From Rhodobacteraceae bacterium EL129 (GTDB taxonomy: Bacteria; Pseudomonadota; Alphaproteobacteria; Rhodobacterales; Rhodobacteraceae), in NCBI GenBank assembly GCA_900313005.1, contig ONZJ01000002.1, positions 3,836,207 to 3,900,206 on the forward strand: DNA of 64,000 nt, read 5' to 3'. The position numbers were made by a program, and so were the translations under genes. Positions within the stretch are counted from its first letter, which is position 1; every line of letters starts with the position of its first letter. This document shows, in pieces, positions 53,299-61,276 of this stretch. The notes beneath the pieces were generated by a model. That model worked only from the letters and a program-made list of their open reading frames with translations. It was not told where the DNA came from and did no database searches.

Positions 53299-53892
53299 TC
53301 ACTTCATGGAGTGGCGCAAGCGGTCCAGCGCCAGTCTGATTCTGGATTTGATCGTGCCAAGCGGCAGGCCGGTTTGTTCCGCGATTTCGCGGTGGCTCAA
53401 GTCGCCAAAATAGGCTTGTTCGATCAACTCCCTTTGGGTGTCGGGCAACTGGGCAATAGCGTGGCCAAGCTGGTCAGTCTCTTGTTGCAAGGCCAGGGCA
53501 TCTGCCTGGTCTGGTTCGTGTTCCGGTCCCCACGTCAGGTCCTCGGGTTCGGGCCGTCGTTGTTTGCGAAACGCATCAATTTTGCGGTTCCGCGCGATCG
53601 TGAAGATCCAGGTGGCCACGCTGGCGCGGGTCGGATCAAACATATGGGCCTTCTGCCACAGGGCGGCCATCACCTCTTGGGTGCATTCCTCGGCCAGGCT
53701 GGCGTCCGCACCAGAGCGCATTAGGAAGGCTTTGACCCGGGGGGCAAAGTGGTGAAACAGCTTGGCAAACGCCTCGCGGTCCCCGTTGTCACGGATCAGA
53801 GCCACGTATTGGACCCAGGTTTGATTTTCCTCGTCTTTGGTCGTTGTCACAGTCTTTTGTCCGGGTCGGTTCAGAAGGACCCTATTGGCCAT
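53299..53892 (-). CDS. rpoE: RNA polymerase ECF sigma factor RpoE (singlet-oxygen response)
   Basis: RpoE drives the response to singlet oxygen in Rhodobacter. The product has sigma region 2 (REAFAKLFHHFAPRVKAFLM, TQEVMAALWQKAHMFDPTRA, WIFTIARNRKIDAFRK) and region 4 (LPDTQRELIEQAYFGDLSHR through GTIKSRIRLALDRLRHS). The frame runs upstream to 53955, but the promoter at 53960-53989 would start transcription near 53955. The usable start is therefore the second ATG of the pair at 53895/53892, with TGAGGG just upstream. A GTG at 53850 is another candidate. It is co-transcribed with chrR. Confidence 0.93.
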   Translation of the reverse strand: MANRVLLNRPGQKTVTTTKDEENQTWVQYVALIRDNGDREAFAKLFHHFAPRVKAFLMRSGADASLAEECTQEVMAALWQKAHMFDPTRASVATWIFTIARNRKIDAFRKQRRPEPEDLTWGPEHEPDQADALALQQETDQLGHAIAQLPDTQRELIEQAYFGDLSHREIAEQTGLPLGTIKSRIRLALDRLRHSMK

Positions 53893-53959
53893 CATACCCT
53901 CAGGCGCCGCCGAAGCTTCGCGTCTTGGCTCCATGAGTGTGATCGCGCTTGTCATACTC

Positions 53960-53989
53960 CATTTACGGCGGCGGTTCGAAGTTGGATCA
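53960..53989 (-). promoter_or_regulatory. RpoE-type promoter of rpoE-chrR
   Basis: On the minus strand a -35 element TGATCC (53984-53989) is followed by 18 bases and a -10 element TAAATG (53960-53965). This fits the TGATC-N18-TAA form reported for alphaproteobacterial RpoE promoters. The predicted start near 53955 lies at the first in-frame ATG, which argues against that codon. It suggests positive autoregulation by RpoE. Confidence 0.75.
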
Positions 53990-54015
53990 CAGAAAACGAA
54001 TTTTCTTTTTGCGAA

Positions 54016-54021
54016 TGATCC
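54016..54021 (+). promoter_or_regulatory. Possible RpoE -35 element for the divergent operon
   Basis: A second TGATCC, pointing the other way, lies 26 bp from the first -35 element and about 75 bp upstream of the amine oxidase start. The expected -10 position (54040-54045) reads TCGGAC, a poor match to TAA-type elements. The element is suggestive only; a related operon in Rhodobacter is RpoE-controlled. Confidence 0.4.
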
Positions 54022-54097
54022 AAGTCTTTTTGCATCCAGTCGGACGTCACCTGCGTATTGAGGTTACTACCAAGAAACCAAAGGAACACAATACACC

Positions 54098-55411
54098 ATG
54101 CCTTTTGAAGCACTGCCGCCTTTGCCCGGCGCGAGTACCCGTCGAAAAATAGCCGTCATTGGCGCAGGGATATCGGGCATGGGGGCCGCGCACCGGCTGG
54201 CGGATATACATGACGTTACCTTGATCGAGGCTGAACCGCGTTTGGGTGGTCATGCGCGCACCAAGATTGCAGGCAAACGCGGGGATCAGCCGGTGGATAC
54301 AGGCTTCATCGTGTTCAATTATGCCAACTATCCGCATTTGACGGCGCTGTTCGCCGAGTTAGATGTGCCCGTGGTGCCATCCAACATGAGCTTTGGGGCT
54401 TCGGTGCGTGGCGGTCGGATGGAATACGGGCTGGCAGGGGCAGGGGCGTTCTTTGCGCAACCAAGCAATGCGCTCAATCCCAGATTTCTGCTGATGCTGC
54501 GCGATATTTTCCGGTTCAACGCCAGCGTGGCACAACGGAACGATCTTGCCGGAATGACCATTGCCGACTTGTTGGGCGCGATGGGGATGAGCGACTATTT
54601 CCGGGATTACTATCTGTTGCCGCTGTCTGGCGCGATCTGGTCCACGCCGACCGAGCAGATCCTGGACTTTCCCGCCCAGGCGATGATCCAGTTTTTCGAG
54701 AACCACGCGTTGTTGAATTATGATGGCCAACACCAGTGGTATACTGTCGACGGAGGATCCATTTCCTATGTCGATCGCCTGGAGCAATCCCTGCTGCGCA
54801 AAGGTGTCACTTTGCGTCTGGGCGCGCCTGTCCAGGCTGTGCAGCGGCGTGATGAGGGTGTTCTGATCAAGCTTGCCGAGGCCGATTGGGAGGCCTTTGA
54901 CGAAGTTGTCTTTGCGACACATTCAGATGACAGTCTGAGATTGCTGATTGATGCAGGCCATGCAGAGCGCAAAGATCTGGGCGCGGTACAGTATCAGCCC
55001 AACGATGTTGTGCTGCACGCTGATACCGCCGTGATGCCCAAACGCCGCGCTGTGTGGTCAAGTTGGAACTACGCCGAGTCCCCGGCCAAACGGGACGGGC
55101 AGATCGACATCACCTATTGGATGAACAAGTTGCAGCCGATCCCTCAGGATGATCCACATTTCGTCACGCTGAACAGCACACGGCCCATTCGGGACGAATT
55201 GATTTATGATCAGGTCACGCTGCGCCATCCTGTTTATGACAGTGCCGCCTTGGCCGCTCAGGCGTCGGTGGCGGCGCGCAATGGCGCCAATCACACCTGG
55301 TTCTGTGGCGCGTGGATGCGCCATGGATTCCACGAGGACGGGCTGGCCACAGGTCTGGAGGTCGCAGAGGCGATCCTGGCGCAGGACCATGCGGTGTTGG
55401 CGGCGGAATGA
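54098..55411 (+). CDS. FAD-dependent amine-oxidase-like protein of the RpoE operon
   Basis: A 437-residue flavoprotein with an N-terminal FAD/NAD-binding fold (KIAVIGAGISGMGAAHRLAD, then IEAEPRLGGHARTK) and the C-terminal amine-oxidase segment WFCGAWMRHGFHEDGLATGLEVAEAI. It is the first gene of an operon diverging from rpoE-chrR. As I recall, the same order beside rpoE in Rhodobacter sphaeroides (RSP_1091 to RSP_1087) belongs to the singlet-oxygen regulon and is linked to fatty-acid modification. The reaction is not readable here. Confidence 0.88.
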   Translation: MPFEALPPLPGASTRRKIAVIGAGISGMGAAHRLADIHDVTLIEAEPRLGGHARTKIAGKRGDQPVDTGFIVFNYANYPHLTALFAELDVPVVPSNMSFGASVRGGRMEYGLAGAGAFFAQPSNALNPRFLLMLRDIFRFNASVAQRNDLAGMTIADLLGAMGMSDYFRDYYLLPLSGAIWSTPTEQILDFPAQAMIQFFENHALLNYDGQHQWYTVDGGSISYVDRLEQSLLRKGVTLRLGAPVQAVQRRDEGVLIKLAEADWEAFDEVVFATHSDDSLRLLIDAGHAERKDLGAVQYQPNDVVLHADTAVMPKRRAVWSSWNYAESPAKRDGQIDITYWMNKLQPIPQDDPHFVTLNSTRPIRDELIYDQVTLRHPVYDSAALAAQASVAARNGANHTWFCGAWMRHGFHEDGLATGLEVAEAILAQDHAVLAAE

Positions 55412-56163
55412 GCCATGTCGATCATATCGCGGGCCACACGTGGCATGGGCGCAAAGGTGCGGTTGAAAACGCATTTCGCTACAGCATCGACTATGTGATG
55501 GTCGACGCTGAGACATCCGTGGACACGCCCTTTGGGTTTGGTCGCAACCGTGCAGGTCTTGCCTCGCTTTGGGACAAGGATCATGGCGGTGCCCCCAAGG
55601 CAGGGCGCGGTCCGGCCTGGGTCCGGGAGGTTCTGCTGGCGCATGGGTTGCCCGAACCCGAGCGGATCGAGTTGCTGGCACAGCCCCGCGTCATGGGTCA
55701 TGTGTTTAATCCGGTCGCCTTTTGGATATGCCGCGATGCTGCAGATCGGGTGCGGGTGGTGATCTCGGAGGTTACGAACACCTATGGGGATCGCCATTCT
55801 TACCTGTGCCACCGGGATGATCTGGCCCCGATTGAAGCGGGGGATCGGTTGAAGGCGAGCAAGGTGTTCCATGTCTCGCCCTTTCAGCGGATCGAGGGTG
55901 CGTATGAATTCCGATTTGATCTGCGCGCGGACCGGATCGGGATCTGGATTGATTTCACCGGTGGCAACGGCGGCGTGATCGCCACGCTGGTCGGTCCGCG
56001 CAGGCCGCTGACCACGTTCGGCCTGATCAAAGCCTGTCTGCGCCGTCCTTTTGGATCTCGTCGGGTGTTGGGATTGATCCACTGGCAAGCGTTGAAACTG
56101 TGGTGGAAAGGGGCGTCGTTTCGGGCCCGCCCAGAGCCGCCTGCAGATGAGGTAAGCCGGTGA
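55408..56163 (+). CDS. DUF1365 domain protein
   Basis: A 251-residue DUF1365 protein beginning MSHVDHIAGHTWHGRKGAVE. Family features are the HxxG-type N-terminus, FRYSIDYVMVDAET, RVMGHVFNPVAFWICRDAADRVRVVISEVTNTYGDR and HVSPFQRIEGAYEFRF. DUF1365 genes travel with FAD amine oxidases and cyclopropane-fatty-acid synthases in bacteria and are probably lipid-modification enzymes. The frame upstream of 55408 is rejected because the ATG overlaps the previous stop by four bases. No CFA synthase gene is present here. Confidence 0.88.
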   Translation: MSHVDHIAGHTWHGRKGAVENAFRYSIDYVMVDAETSVDTPFGFGRNRAGLASLWDKDHGGAPKAGRGPAWVREVLLAHGLPEPERIELLAQPRVMGHVFNPVAFWICRDAADRVRVVISEVTNTYGDRHSYLCHRDDLAPIEAGDRLKASKVFHVSPFQRIEGAYEFRFDLRADRIGIWIDFTGGNGGVIATLVGPRRPLTTFGLIKACLRRPFGSRRVLGLIHWQALKLWWKGASFRARPEPPADEVSR

Positions 56164-57383
56164 TAACTGCTCCGCGCCTTCCATCCTTCGCGCTGTTCGG
56201 GGCGTTGTTGGCTGCGGCTGGATTGCCGCTCTATATCCATGCGCCCAAGTATTATGTGGACGAATATGGCGTGTCCTTGGCGGCACTTGGAACGGTTCTT
56301 TTTGTCCTCAGGCTGTTGGACTTTGTACAAGATCCTGTGTTGGGCTGGTTGGCCCGTATCGCGGCCCACTCCCGCGCGCTGAGCGTGGCGATTGCGGCGG
56401 CTGCGATGGCCTGCGCCATGATAGGTCTGTTTGCCGTGACCCCGCCCATCCCCCCGTTGGTGTGGTTCGCGCTTATGCTGACGATTGTGTTCTCAGCATT
56501 CAGCTATCTGACCATTTGCTTTTATGCACAAGGGGTCAGCGCTGCGGCTGTCATGCCCGACAAGGGCCACTTGCGACTGGCGCGGTGGCGCGAAACGGGG
56601 GCGTTGATTGGTATCTGCGTGGCCGCTGTGGCACCGATTGCACTGGGGGGCTATGGCGGTTTTGCCATTGGCTTTGCGGTTCTCGCGCTGATTGCCGTGG
56701 TCGCCATGAAAAGCCAGTGGCGCGCCGCAGCAACGCCGACAGAAGTTGGCTTTGGTCCTGTCCTTCGAGACGCGGTCGCGCGCAGGTTGCTGCTGGTGGC
56801 ATTGGCCAATGCCGCGCCTGTGGCGGTCAGTTCTACCTTGTTTTTGTTTTTTGTCGAAAGCCGGCTGAGCGCTGTGGGCTGGGAAGGCCCGCTGTTGTTA
56901 TTGTTCTTCTTGTCGGCCGCGGTGGCTGCTCCGTTCTGGGGGCGTGTGGCGGAAACCCAAGGGGCGAAGCGGGTTTTGCTTCTGGGCATGGTGTTGTCCA
57001 TTCTGGCCTTTGCGGCGGCCTACACCCTGCAAGCCGGGGATGTCTGGATCTTTGCGCTGATTTGCGTGGCTTCGGGGGCGGCGTTGGGCGCTGATATGAC
57101 CCTGCTTCCCGCGCTTTTCGCCATGCGGCTGGAACAAGTGTCGCCCGGCGCCAGCGAAGCGTTCGGCCTGTGGTCGTTTGTGTCCAAGTTCACTCTTGCT
57201 TTGGCGGCGATCTTGTTGCTGCCAACCCTTGAAGCCGCAGGGTTTCAGGCGGGGCAGACCAATTCTGAGGATGCGCTTCGCCTGCTGAGCCTGCTCTACG
57301 GTTTGGTGCCCTGCGCCCTTAAACTGGTGGCGATTGTCTTGCTGATCGCCACGCCGATTGACGAAAGGAGACCGACCTCATGA
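56160..57383 (+). CDS. MFS transporter of the RpoE operon
   Basis: A 407-residue polytopic membrane protein with about eleven to twelve hydrophobic segments and the GPH-symporter-like motif around YYVDEYGVSLAALGTVLFVLRLLDFVQDPVLGWLARIA. This group includes melibiose-type symporters and MFSD2-like lipid transporters. In the matching cluster of Rhodobacter the gene is annotated as a sugar/cation symporter. The start is GTG overlapping the DUF1365 stop (GTGA). The substrate is unknown; a role in lipid movement would fit the operon. Confidence 0.85.
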   Translation: MITAPRLPSFALFGALLAAAGLPLYIHAPKYYVDEYGVSLAALGTVLFVLRLLDFVQDPVLGWLARIAAHSRALSVAIAAAAMACAMIGLFAVTPPIPPLVWFALMLTIVFSAFSYLTICFYAQGVSAAAVMPDKGHLRLARWRETGALIGICVAAVAPIALGGYGGFAIGFAVLALIAVVAMKSQWRAAATPTEVGFGPVLRDAVARRLLLVALANAAPVAVSSTLFLFFVESRLSAVGWEGPLLLLFFLSAAVAAPFWGRVAETQGAKRVLLLGMVLSILAFAAAYTLQAGDVWIFALICVASGAALGADMTLLPALFAMRLEQVSPGASEAFGLWSFVSKFTLALAAILLLPTLEAAGFQAGQTNSEDALRLLSLLYGLVPCALKLVAIVLLIATPIDERRPTS

Positions 57384-57943
57384 GTGCCGTAACTCTGTTT
57401 CTGGCAGGTGCCGCGACGATCAGTATTCTAATGCTGTTGTGGGAAAGATACGCGGGTTTTAGCGCCCAGACATCCTCGGACTACGAAAGCGAGGAGCTGC
57501 AAATTGATCTACGCACCCACCTGAATGGCCCCATCAAATGCGAAGGGATCATTTTTGGGCCGTGGGGCCGTGTGGTGTCGCGCTTTTCAGCTGATTTCGA
57601 GGCGGCGTGGGACGCCAACCGGGGCATCATGTCCGAGAGATTTCGCTATGACAGTGGTAACACGCAGGAGCGCGAATGGCGCCTTGAGCTGGGCAACGAT
57701 GGCCGGATCAAAGCGGATGCTGACGATCTGGTCGGCGTGGGCAGCGGTCAGCAATCAGGATCTTCGGTGAAGCTGGATTACAATCTGCGCCTGCCGCAGG
57801 AGGCGGGGGGCTATGTGTTGAAAGTCACGGATTGGATGTATCTGACGCCGGACGGCCACATCGTGAACCGCAGTGTTTTCCGCAAATTTGGCATCAAAGT
57901 GGCCGAGTTGGTTGCCACGATGAAGCGCGTGGACGTGCACTGA
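57380..57943 (+). CDS. DUF3833 protein
   Basis: A 187-residue DUF3833 family protein with an N-terminal hydrophobic segment (LFLAGAATISILMLLW) acting as an anchor or signal. It is followed by a beta-rich lipocalin-like barrel region containing FIGPWGRVV-like IIFGPWGRVVSRFSADFEAA and YVLKVTDWMYLTPDGHIVNR. The function is unknown. It is co-translated with the flanking genes (four-base overlap upstream, one-base overlap downstream). Confidence 0.88.
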   Translation: MSAVTLFLAGAATISILMLLWERYAGFSAQTSSDYESEELQIDLRTHLNGPIKCEGIIFGPWGRVVSRFSADFEAAWDANRGIMSERFRYDSGNTQEREWRLELGNDGRIKADADDLVGVGSGQQSGSSVKLDYNLRLPQEAGGYVLKVTDWMYLTPDGHIVNRSVFRKFGIKVAELVATMKRVDVH

Positions 57944-58674
57944 TGGAGTGGCAGGGCAAACGCTATTGGCTGGTTGGCGCCAGCGAGGGACTGGGCGCGG
58001 CTTTGGCGTACAAACTGAGTGCTGCGGGCGCAGAGGTGATTGTTTCGGCCCGAAATGCCGACCGGTTGCAAGCCGTAGCGGAGGCGTTGCCTGGCAAAGC
58101 GCTCGTGGTGACAGTGGACGTCAGTGATCTGGCCAGCGTGGTGCAGGCTGCCGCCGAGGTGGGCGAGGTTGACGGCGTTATCTATCTGGCGGGGGTCTAT
58201 TGGCCCATGTCAGCCACCGCATGGGATGCCGAGAAGGCCGAGGCCATGGCAGATATCAACTTTACCGGTGCCCTGCGTGTGATGGGGCAAGTGGTGCCTG
58301 CAATGGTTGCGCGCGACACAGGCCACGTGGTGATCACCGGATCCTTGTCTGCCTTTCGCGGGTTGCCGGGGGCCATCGGTTATGCGGCGTCGAAAGCTGG
58401 CACGCTGGCGTTGGCCGAAAGCATGCACTGTGATCTGCGCAAGACAGGTGTGCGCGTCCAACTGGCCAATCCGGGTTTTATCAAGACCCGGCTGACCGAC
58501 AAAAACGAATTCAAGATGCCATTTTTGATGACACCCGAAGAGGCCGCACAGGAGATGTTCGAGCTGATGTGTGATGAGGGCGCTTTTGCCCGGCATTTCC
58601 CCCGTGCCTTTAGCCTTGTCTTCCGATTGTCACGGTTTTTGCCAAACTGGGCTTACTATCGCCTCTTTGCGTGA
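57943..58674 (+). CDS. SDR family oxidoreductase of the RpoE operon
   Basis: A 243-residue short-chain dehydrogenase: cofactor loop VGASEGLGAAL (about 11-21), VIYLAG, catalytic Ser in ITGSLSAF and YAASKAG with Tyr and Lys. It lies at the end of the RpoE-linked operon, matching RSP_1087 in order. Substrates are unknown; fatty-acyl or lipid-derived aldehydes would fit. The ATG overlaps the DUF3833 stop by one base (TGATG), so the longer frame from 57832 is rejected. Confidence 0.88.
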   Translation: MEWQGKRYWLVGASEGLGAALAYKLSAAGAEVIVSARNADRLQAVAEALPGKALVVTVDVSDLASVVQAAAEVGEVDGVIYLAGVYWPMSATAWDAEKAEAMADINFTGALRVMGQVVPAMVARDTGHVVITGSLSAFRGLPGAIGYAASKAGTLALAESMHCDLRKTGVRVQLANPGFIKTRLTDKNEFKMPFLMTPEEAAQEMFELMCDEGAFARHFPRAFSLVFRLSRFLPNWAYYRLFA

Positions 58675-58706
58675 GATCAAAGACAAAGCCGTCCGAGCCG
58701 CCCAGA

Positions 58707-58724
58707 GTGTGCTAAACTGCACAC
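58707..58724. promoter_or_regulatory. Palindrome upstream of the DUF3775 gene
   Basis: GTGTGC-TAAACT-GCACAC is a perfect 6-bp inverted repeat with a six-base spacer, about 15 bp before the start at 58740. The spacer could double as a -10 element. It lies 33 bp after the stop of the RpoE operon's last gene. A regulator-binding site is plausible. Confidence 0.45.
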
Positions 58725-58739
58725 ATACGGGAGATGGGT

Positions 58740-59066
58740 ATGTTGGAAATATCCGTTCATAAAATTGCTCAGGTCATCTTGATGTCGCGTGAATTGGATC
58801 GCGCTGAAGCAGAGCTGCGCGGGTTCATTGAACAACTGACGGAAACGGAACAGGCCAGCCTTGTGGCTGTCATGTGGATCGGCAGGGATAGCTTTGCGGC
58901 CGATGAGCTGACCGAGGCGATTGAAACCGCGCGCCATGAAGCCAGCACCCCAACGTCAGATTATCTGCTTGGGTCGCCGCATGTGTCTGATCATCTGGAG
59001 AATGGGCTTGAGGCTTTGGGCCTTTCGGCATCAGGTGCTGAGGACGATCTGTTGCGCGGAGGCTGA
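58740..59066 (+). CDS. DUF3775 family protein
   Basis: A 108-residue acidic protein of the DUF3775 family, beginning MLEISVHKIAQVILMSRELD. It is mostly helical, with an Asp/Glu-rich N-half and a C-terminal tail SASGAEDDLLRGG. The ATG at 58734 abuts its GGGAG; the ATG at 58740 is six bases away and was chosen. It ends six bases before the MBL hydrolase, so the two probably form one operon. The function of the family is unknown. Confidence 0.8.
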   Translation: MLEISVHKIAQVILMSRELDRAEAELRGFIEQLTETEQASLVAVMWIGRDSFAADELTEAIETARHEASTPTSDYLLGSPHVSDHLENGLEALGLSASGAEDDLLRGG

Positions 59067-59072
59067 TCATCC

Positions 59073-59912
59073 ATGCGAGATGAACTGGAGAAACCCATAG
59101 GGGACGTGCGTCTGGCAGAGGGTCTCCGGCTGGAGGATGATTGGTTTGCTGTCAGGGCGTTGGATCCGGGCACCCTGGCGATTGGCGAGCCCGCGTATCA
59201 CCAGTGCAACTGGAGTTATCTGATTTCAGATGCAGACGAGAGCCTGCTGTGGGACACGGGCTCGGGTCGTCGCCCGATTGCACCGCTTGTTGCCCGGCAC
59301 GGGGCGCGTGACGTCACGGCCTTCCCGTCGCATCTGCATTTTGATCATCTGGGGGGCATTCATGATTTTGGCCCCGTGATGCTGGCTGATCTGCCGATAG
59401 TGCGAGCGCTGGAAAAGGACGGGGCAGTGACCCCCACGGACGAGATGTTTCTGGGCGCTTACGAAGATTTGTCCATCCCGACCTTCGAGGTAGGTCAATG
59501 GGTGTCCCCTGGGACTGTGCTGCATGTTGGGTCACGCCGACTTGAGGTCATACACACGCCCGGCCATTCGCCCGACTCCGTCAGCCTGTGGGAAGCGGAC
59601 CGCCTGCGGTTTTATGCGGCGGACTTTGTGTATCGAGGTGAGCTTTACGCGCAGACACCTGGCGCCTCATTGCAGGCCTACTGCGATACCTTGACTGTCT
59701 TGCTGCAGCGCTTGCCGCAAGAGGTGCAGATCGTCTGCGCCCATGGCCGGGCCGAGCACGGTGTACATGACATGCCTCAATTGGACTACGGCGATCTGGA
59801 GACGTTGCTGCGGGCGGTTGACACCCTGCTGGATATGCCCGCCCACACAGGCGAGCATCAGGTCAATGATCGGATGGCACTGCTGTACTCAGAGGCGAGT
59901 TTCAGGTCGTAG
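59073..59912 (+). CDS. MBL-fold metallo-hydrolase
   Basis: A 279-residue metallo-beta-lactamase fold protein with the zinc motif SHLHFDHLGGIHDF and the later HTPGHSPDS and the Asp in FYAADFVYRG, in the usual order. The N-terminal SLLWDTGSG segment gives the first strand. Members include glyoxalase II-like and lactonase-like hydrolases; I cannot assign a substrate. The stop is two bases before the convergent saccharopine dehydrogenase stop. Confidence 0.88.
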   Translation: MRDELEKPIGDVRLAEGLRLEDDWFAVRALDPGTLAIGEPAYHQCNWSYLISDADESLLWDTGSGRRPIAPLVARHGARDVTAFPSHLHFDHLGGIHDFGPVMLADLPIVRALEKDGAVTPTDEMFLGAYEDLSIPTFEVGQWVSPGTVLHVGSRRLEVIHTPGHSPDSVSLWEADRLRFYAADFVYRGELYAQTPGASLQAYCDTLTVLLQRLPQEVQIVCAHGRAEHGVHDMPQLDYGDLETLLRAVDTLLDMPAHTGEHQVNDRMALLYSEASFRS

Positions 59913-59914
59913 GA

Positions 59915-61054
59915 TCAGCAATGATCCACCACCTGCAAGTGCTGTGCCAGTTTGTCCACCTCGCCCAAGAAGCGTGCCACCAATTTGGGATCGCTTGGGG
60001 CCGGGCTGACGCCGGGGTTAATCTCGCCCTTGGCGACGGCTTCGATGGCCAGTGATACCGGGATGGACACGAGGCGGCCCATAGCCGTGCCATTCTCATC
60101 ACCCCAGGCATCCATCACGAAGGTCTTGTGATAGGTGGTCACGCCATCCTTCTCGGCTTTGAGCGCCACGCAGAGCACCACGCGGTCCGGCTCGCCTTCG
60201 TCATAGGCGTTGTCGCGCCAGAACTGGTCGGACATCTCTTTCAGGCGGGCATCGCCCGCTTCGCCTTCCAGGGTTTCCACTTCGGCAAAGACATCCTTCC
60301 ACGCCTCGGTCCAGCCATTCAGGCGCAGTGTGCCACGCACGAATTCCTTGACCCGCCAATGGGCTTCAAACCCGTAGTCATCCATGAAAGGCAGGCTGTC
60401 ACGGTTGGGGTAAACCTCAAAGCTCTCGGGCGTATCGAGCGGCGCGATATAGGATGAGATCGCATCCCATGGTCGTGCGACATTCAGTTCAGAAAAGTCT
60501 CGGATCGACCGCGAGGGCGAGCGCAGGGCCTTGAGCACGCCCAGAGGCGACCAGCTGAACTTGTAGCGAAACAGGTTGGCGTGTTTCGGGATACCGCCGC
60601 AATAAGAGATGAAACTGAGATCGTTTTCGCCGTCATAGGCATCGGACGCCCGGTAGTCGGCCATCAGGTGATGGGCCATCAGGTGGTCGATGCCGGGGTC
60701 GAGGCCGATCTCATTGACCACCGCCACGCCTTTGAGCAGCGCCTTGCCGTGCAGTTCGCGCATCTCGGGCGCGATGTAGGACGAGGACACGAAATGCGCG
60801 CCTTTGTTGATGCACATCTCGGCCAGTGGCACATGCCAGTCACCGGGCAGCATGGAGACCACAATGTCTTCGGCTTGGGTGTCGGCGGCCAGAGTGTCGA
60901 AATCGAAAGCGTGAATGCGGTCTGTCAGATCGCCCACGGCCTCTTCCGCCTTGGCCGTGGTCCGGTTCCAGACCTGCACATCATGGCCCGCCTCGATCAG
61001 GCGGCGAAGGCCGGGGATGGCCGATAGGCCGGTTCCGCACCAATGGATTGTCAT
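59915..61054 (-). CDS. Saccharopine dehydrogenase C-terminal (LYS9-like) family protein
   Basis: A 379-residue protein with an N-terminal Rossmann fold (MTIHWCGTGLSAIPGLRRLI, VWNRTTAKAEEAV) and the saccharopine dehydrogenase catalytic-domain segments ADTQAEDIVVSMLPGDWH, EIGLDPGIDHLMAH and FISYCGGIPKHANLFRYKFSW. The partner gene downstream on the same strand at 61527 encodes the LYS1-like protein. Together they suggest the saccharopine pathway of lysine turnover in this group. The reaction direction is not known. Confidence 0.88.
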   Translation of the reverse strand: MTIHWCGTGLSAIPGLRRLIEAGHDVQVWNRTTAKAEEAVGDLTDRIHAFDFDTLAADTQAEDIVVSMLPGDWHVPLAEMCINKGAHFVSSSYIAPEMRELHGKALLKGVAVVNEIGLDPGIDHLMAHHLMADYRASDAYDGENDLSFISYCGGIPKHANLFRYKFSWSPLGVLKALRSPSRSIRDFSELNVARPWDAISSYIAPLDTPESFEVYPNRDSLPFMDDYGFEAHWRVKEFVRGTLRLNGWTEAWKDVFAEVETLEGEAGDARLKEMSDQFWRDNAYDEGEPDRVVLCVALKAEKDGVTTYHKTFVMDAWGDENGTAMGRLVSIPVSLAIEAVAKGEINPGVSPAPSDPKLVARFLGEVDKLAQHLQVVDHC

Positions 61055-61125
61055 GGCTCATGTCCCTTTTCTAGGTTTTCTGGGACTATCCATGTTGCGT
61101 GAGAAATCATCAAGGTTAGTTATGC

Positions 61126-61257
61126 GCACCAAGCCGGTTAACAGGCCGCAGGCCCCGGCCATCCACTGGCTTACGTGCATTGCGACAGCAATGTCGCGGG
61201 CAGGGTATTGCCGAAGGCAATGTCCCGAGAAGCGTCAGGCCTACCCTTGGCCTGACG
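61126..61257 (+). repeat. Two-hairpin intergenic element, copy C, with a 70-bp insertion
   Basis: The first half (61126-61162) matches copy B base for base over the GCCGG-TTAACA-GGCC-GCA-GGCC-CCGGC core. A 70-bp insertion (61163-61232) then separates it from the second half, a perfect hairpin CGTCAGGCC/GGCCTGACG with the loop TACCCTT (61233-61257). The insertion contains two similar hairpins, ATTGC-GACA-GCAAT and ATTGCC-GAA-GGCAAT, each followed by GTC and CG-rich bases. Confidence 0.8.
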
Positions 61258-61276
61258 ACGGCCTGGCGTGACACCC

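Noticed and set aside
54040..54045. Full RpoE promoter for the amine oxidase operon
   Set aside because: The -35 TGATCC is present, but the hexamer at the right spacing is TCGGAC, which does not match a TAA-type -10; only the -35 was listed, at low confidence.
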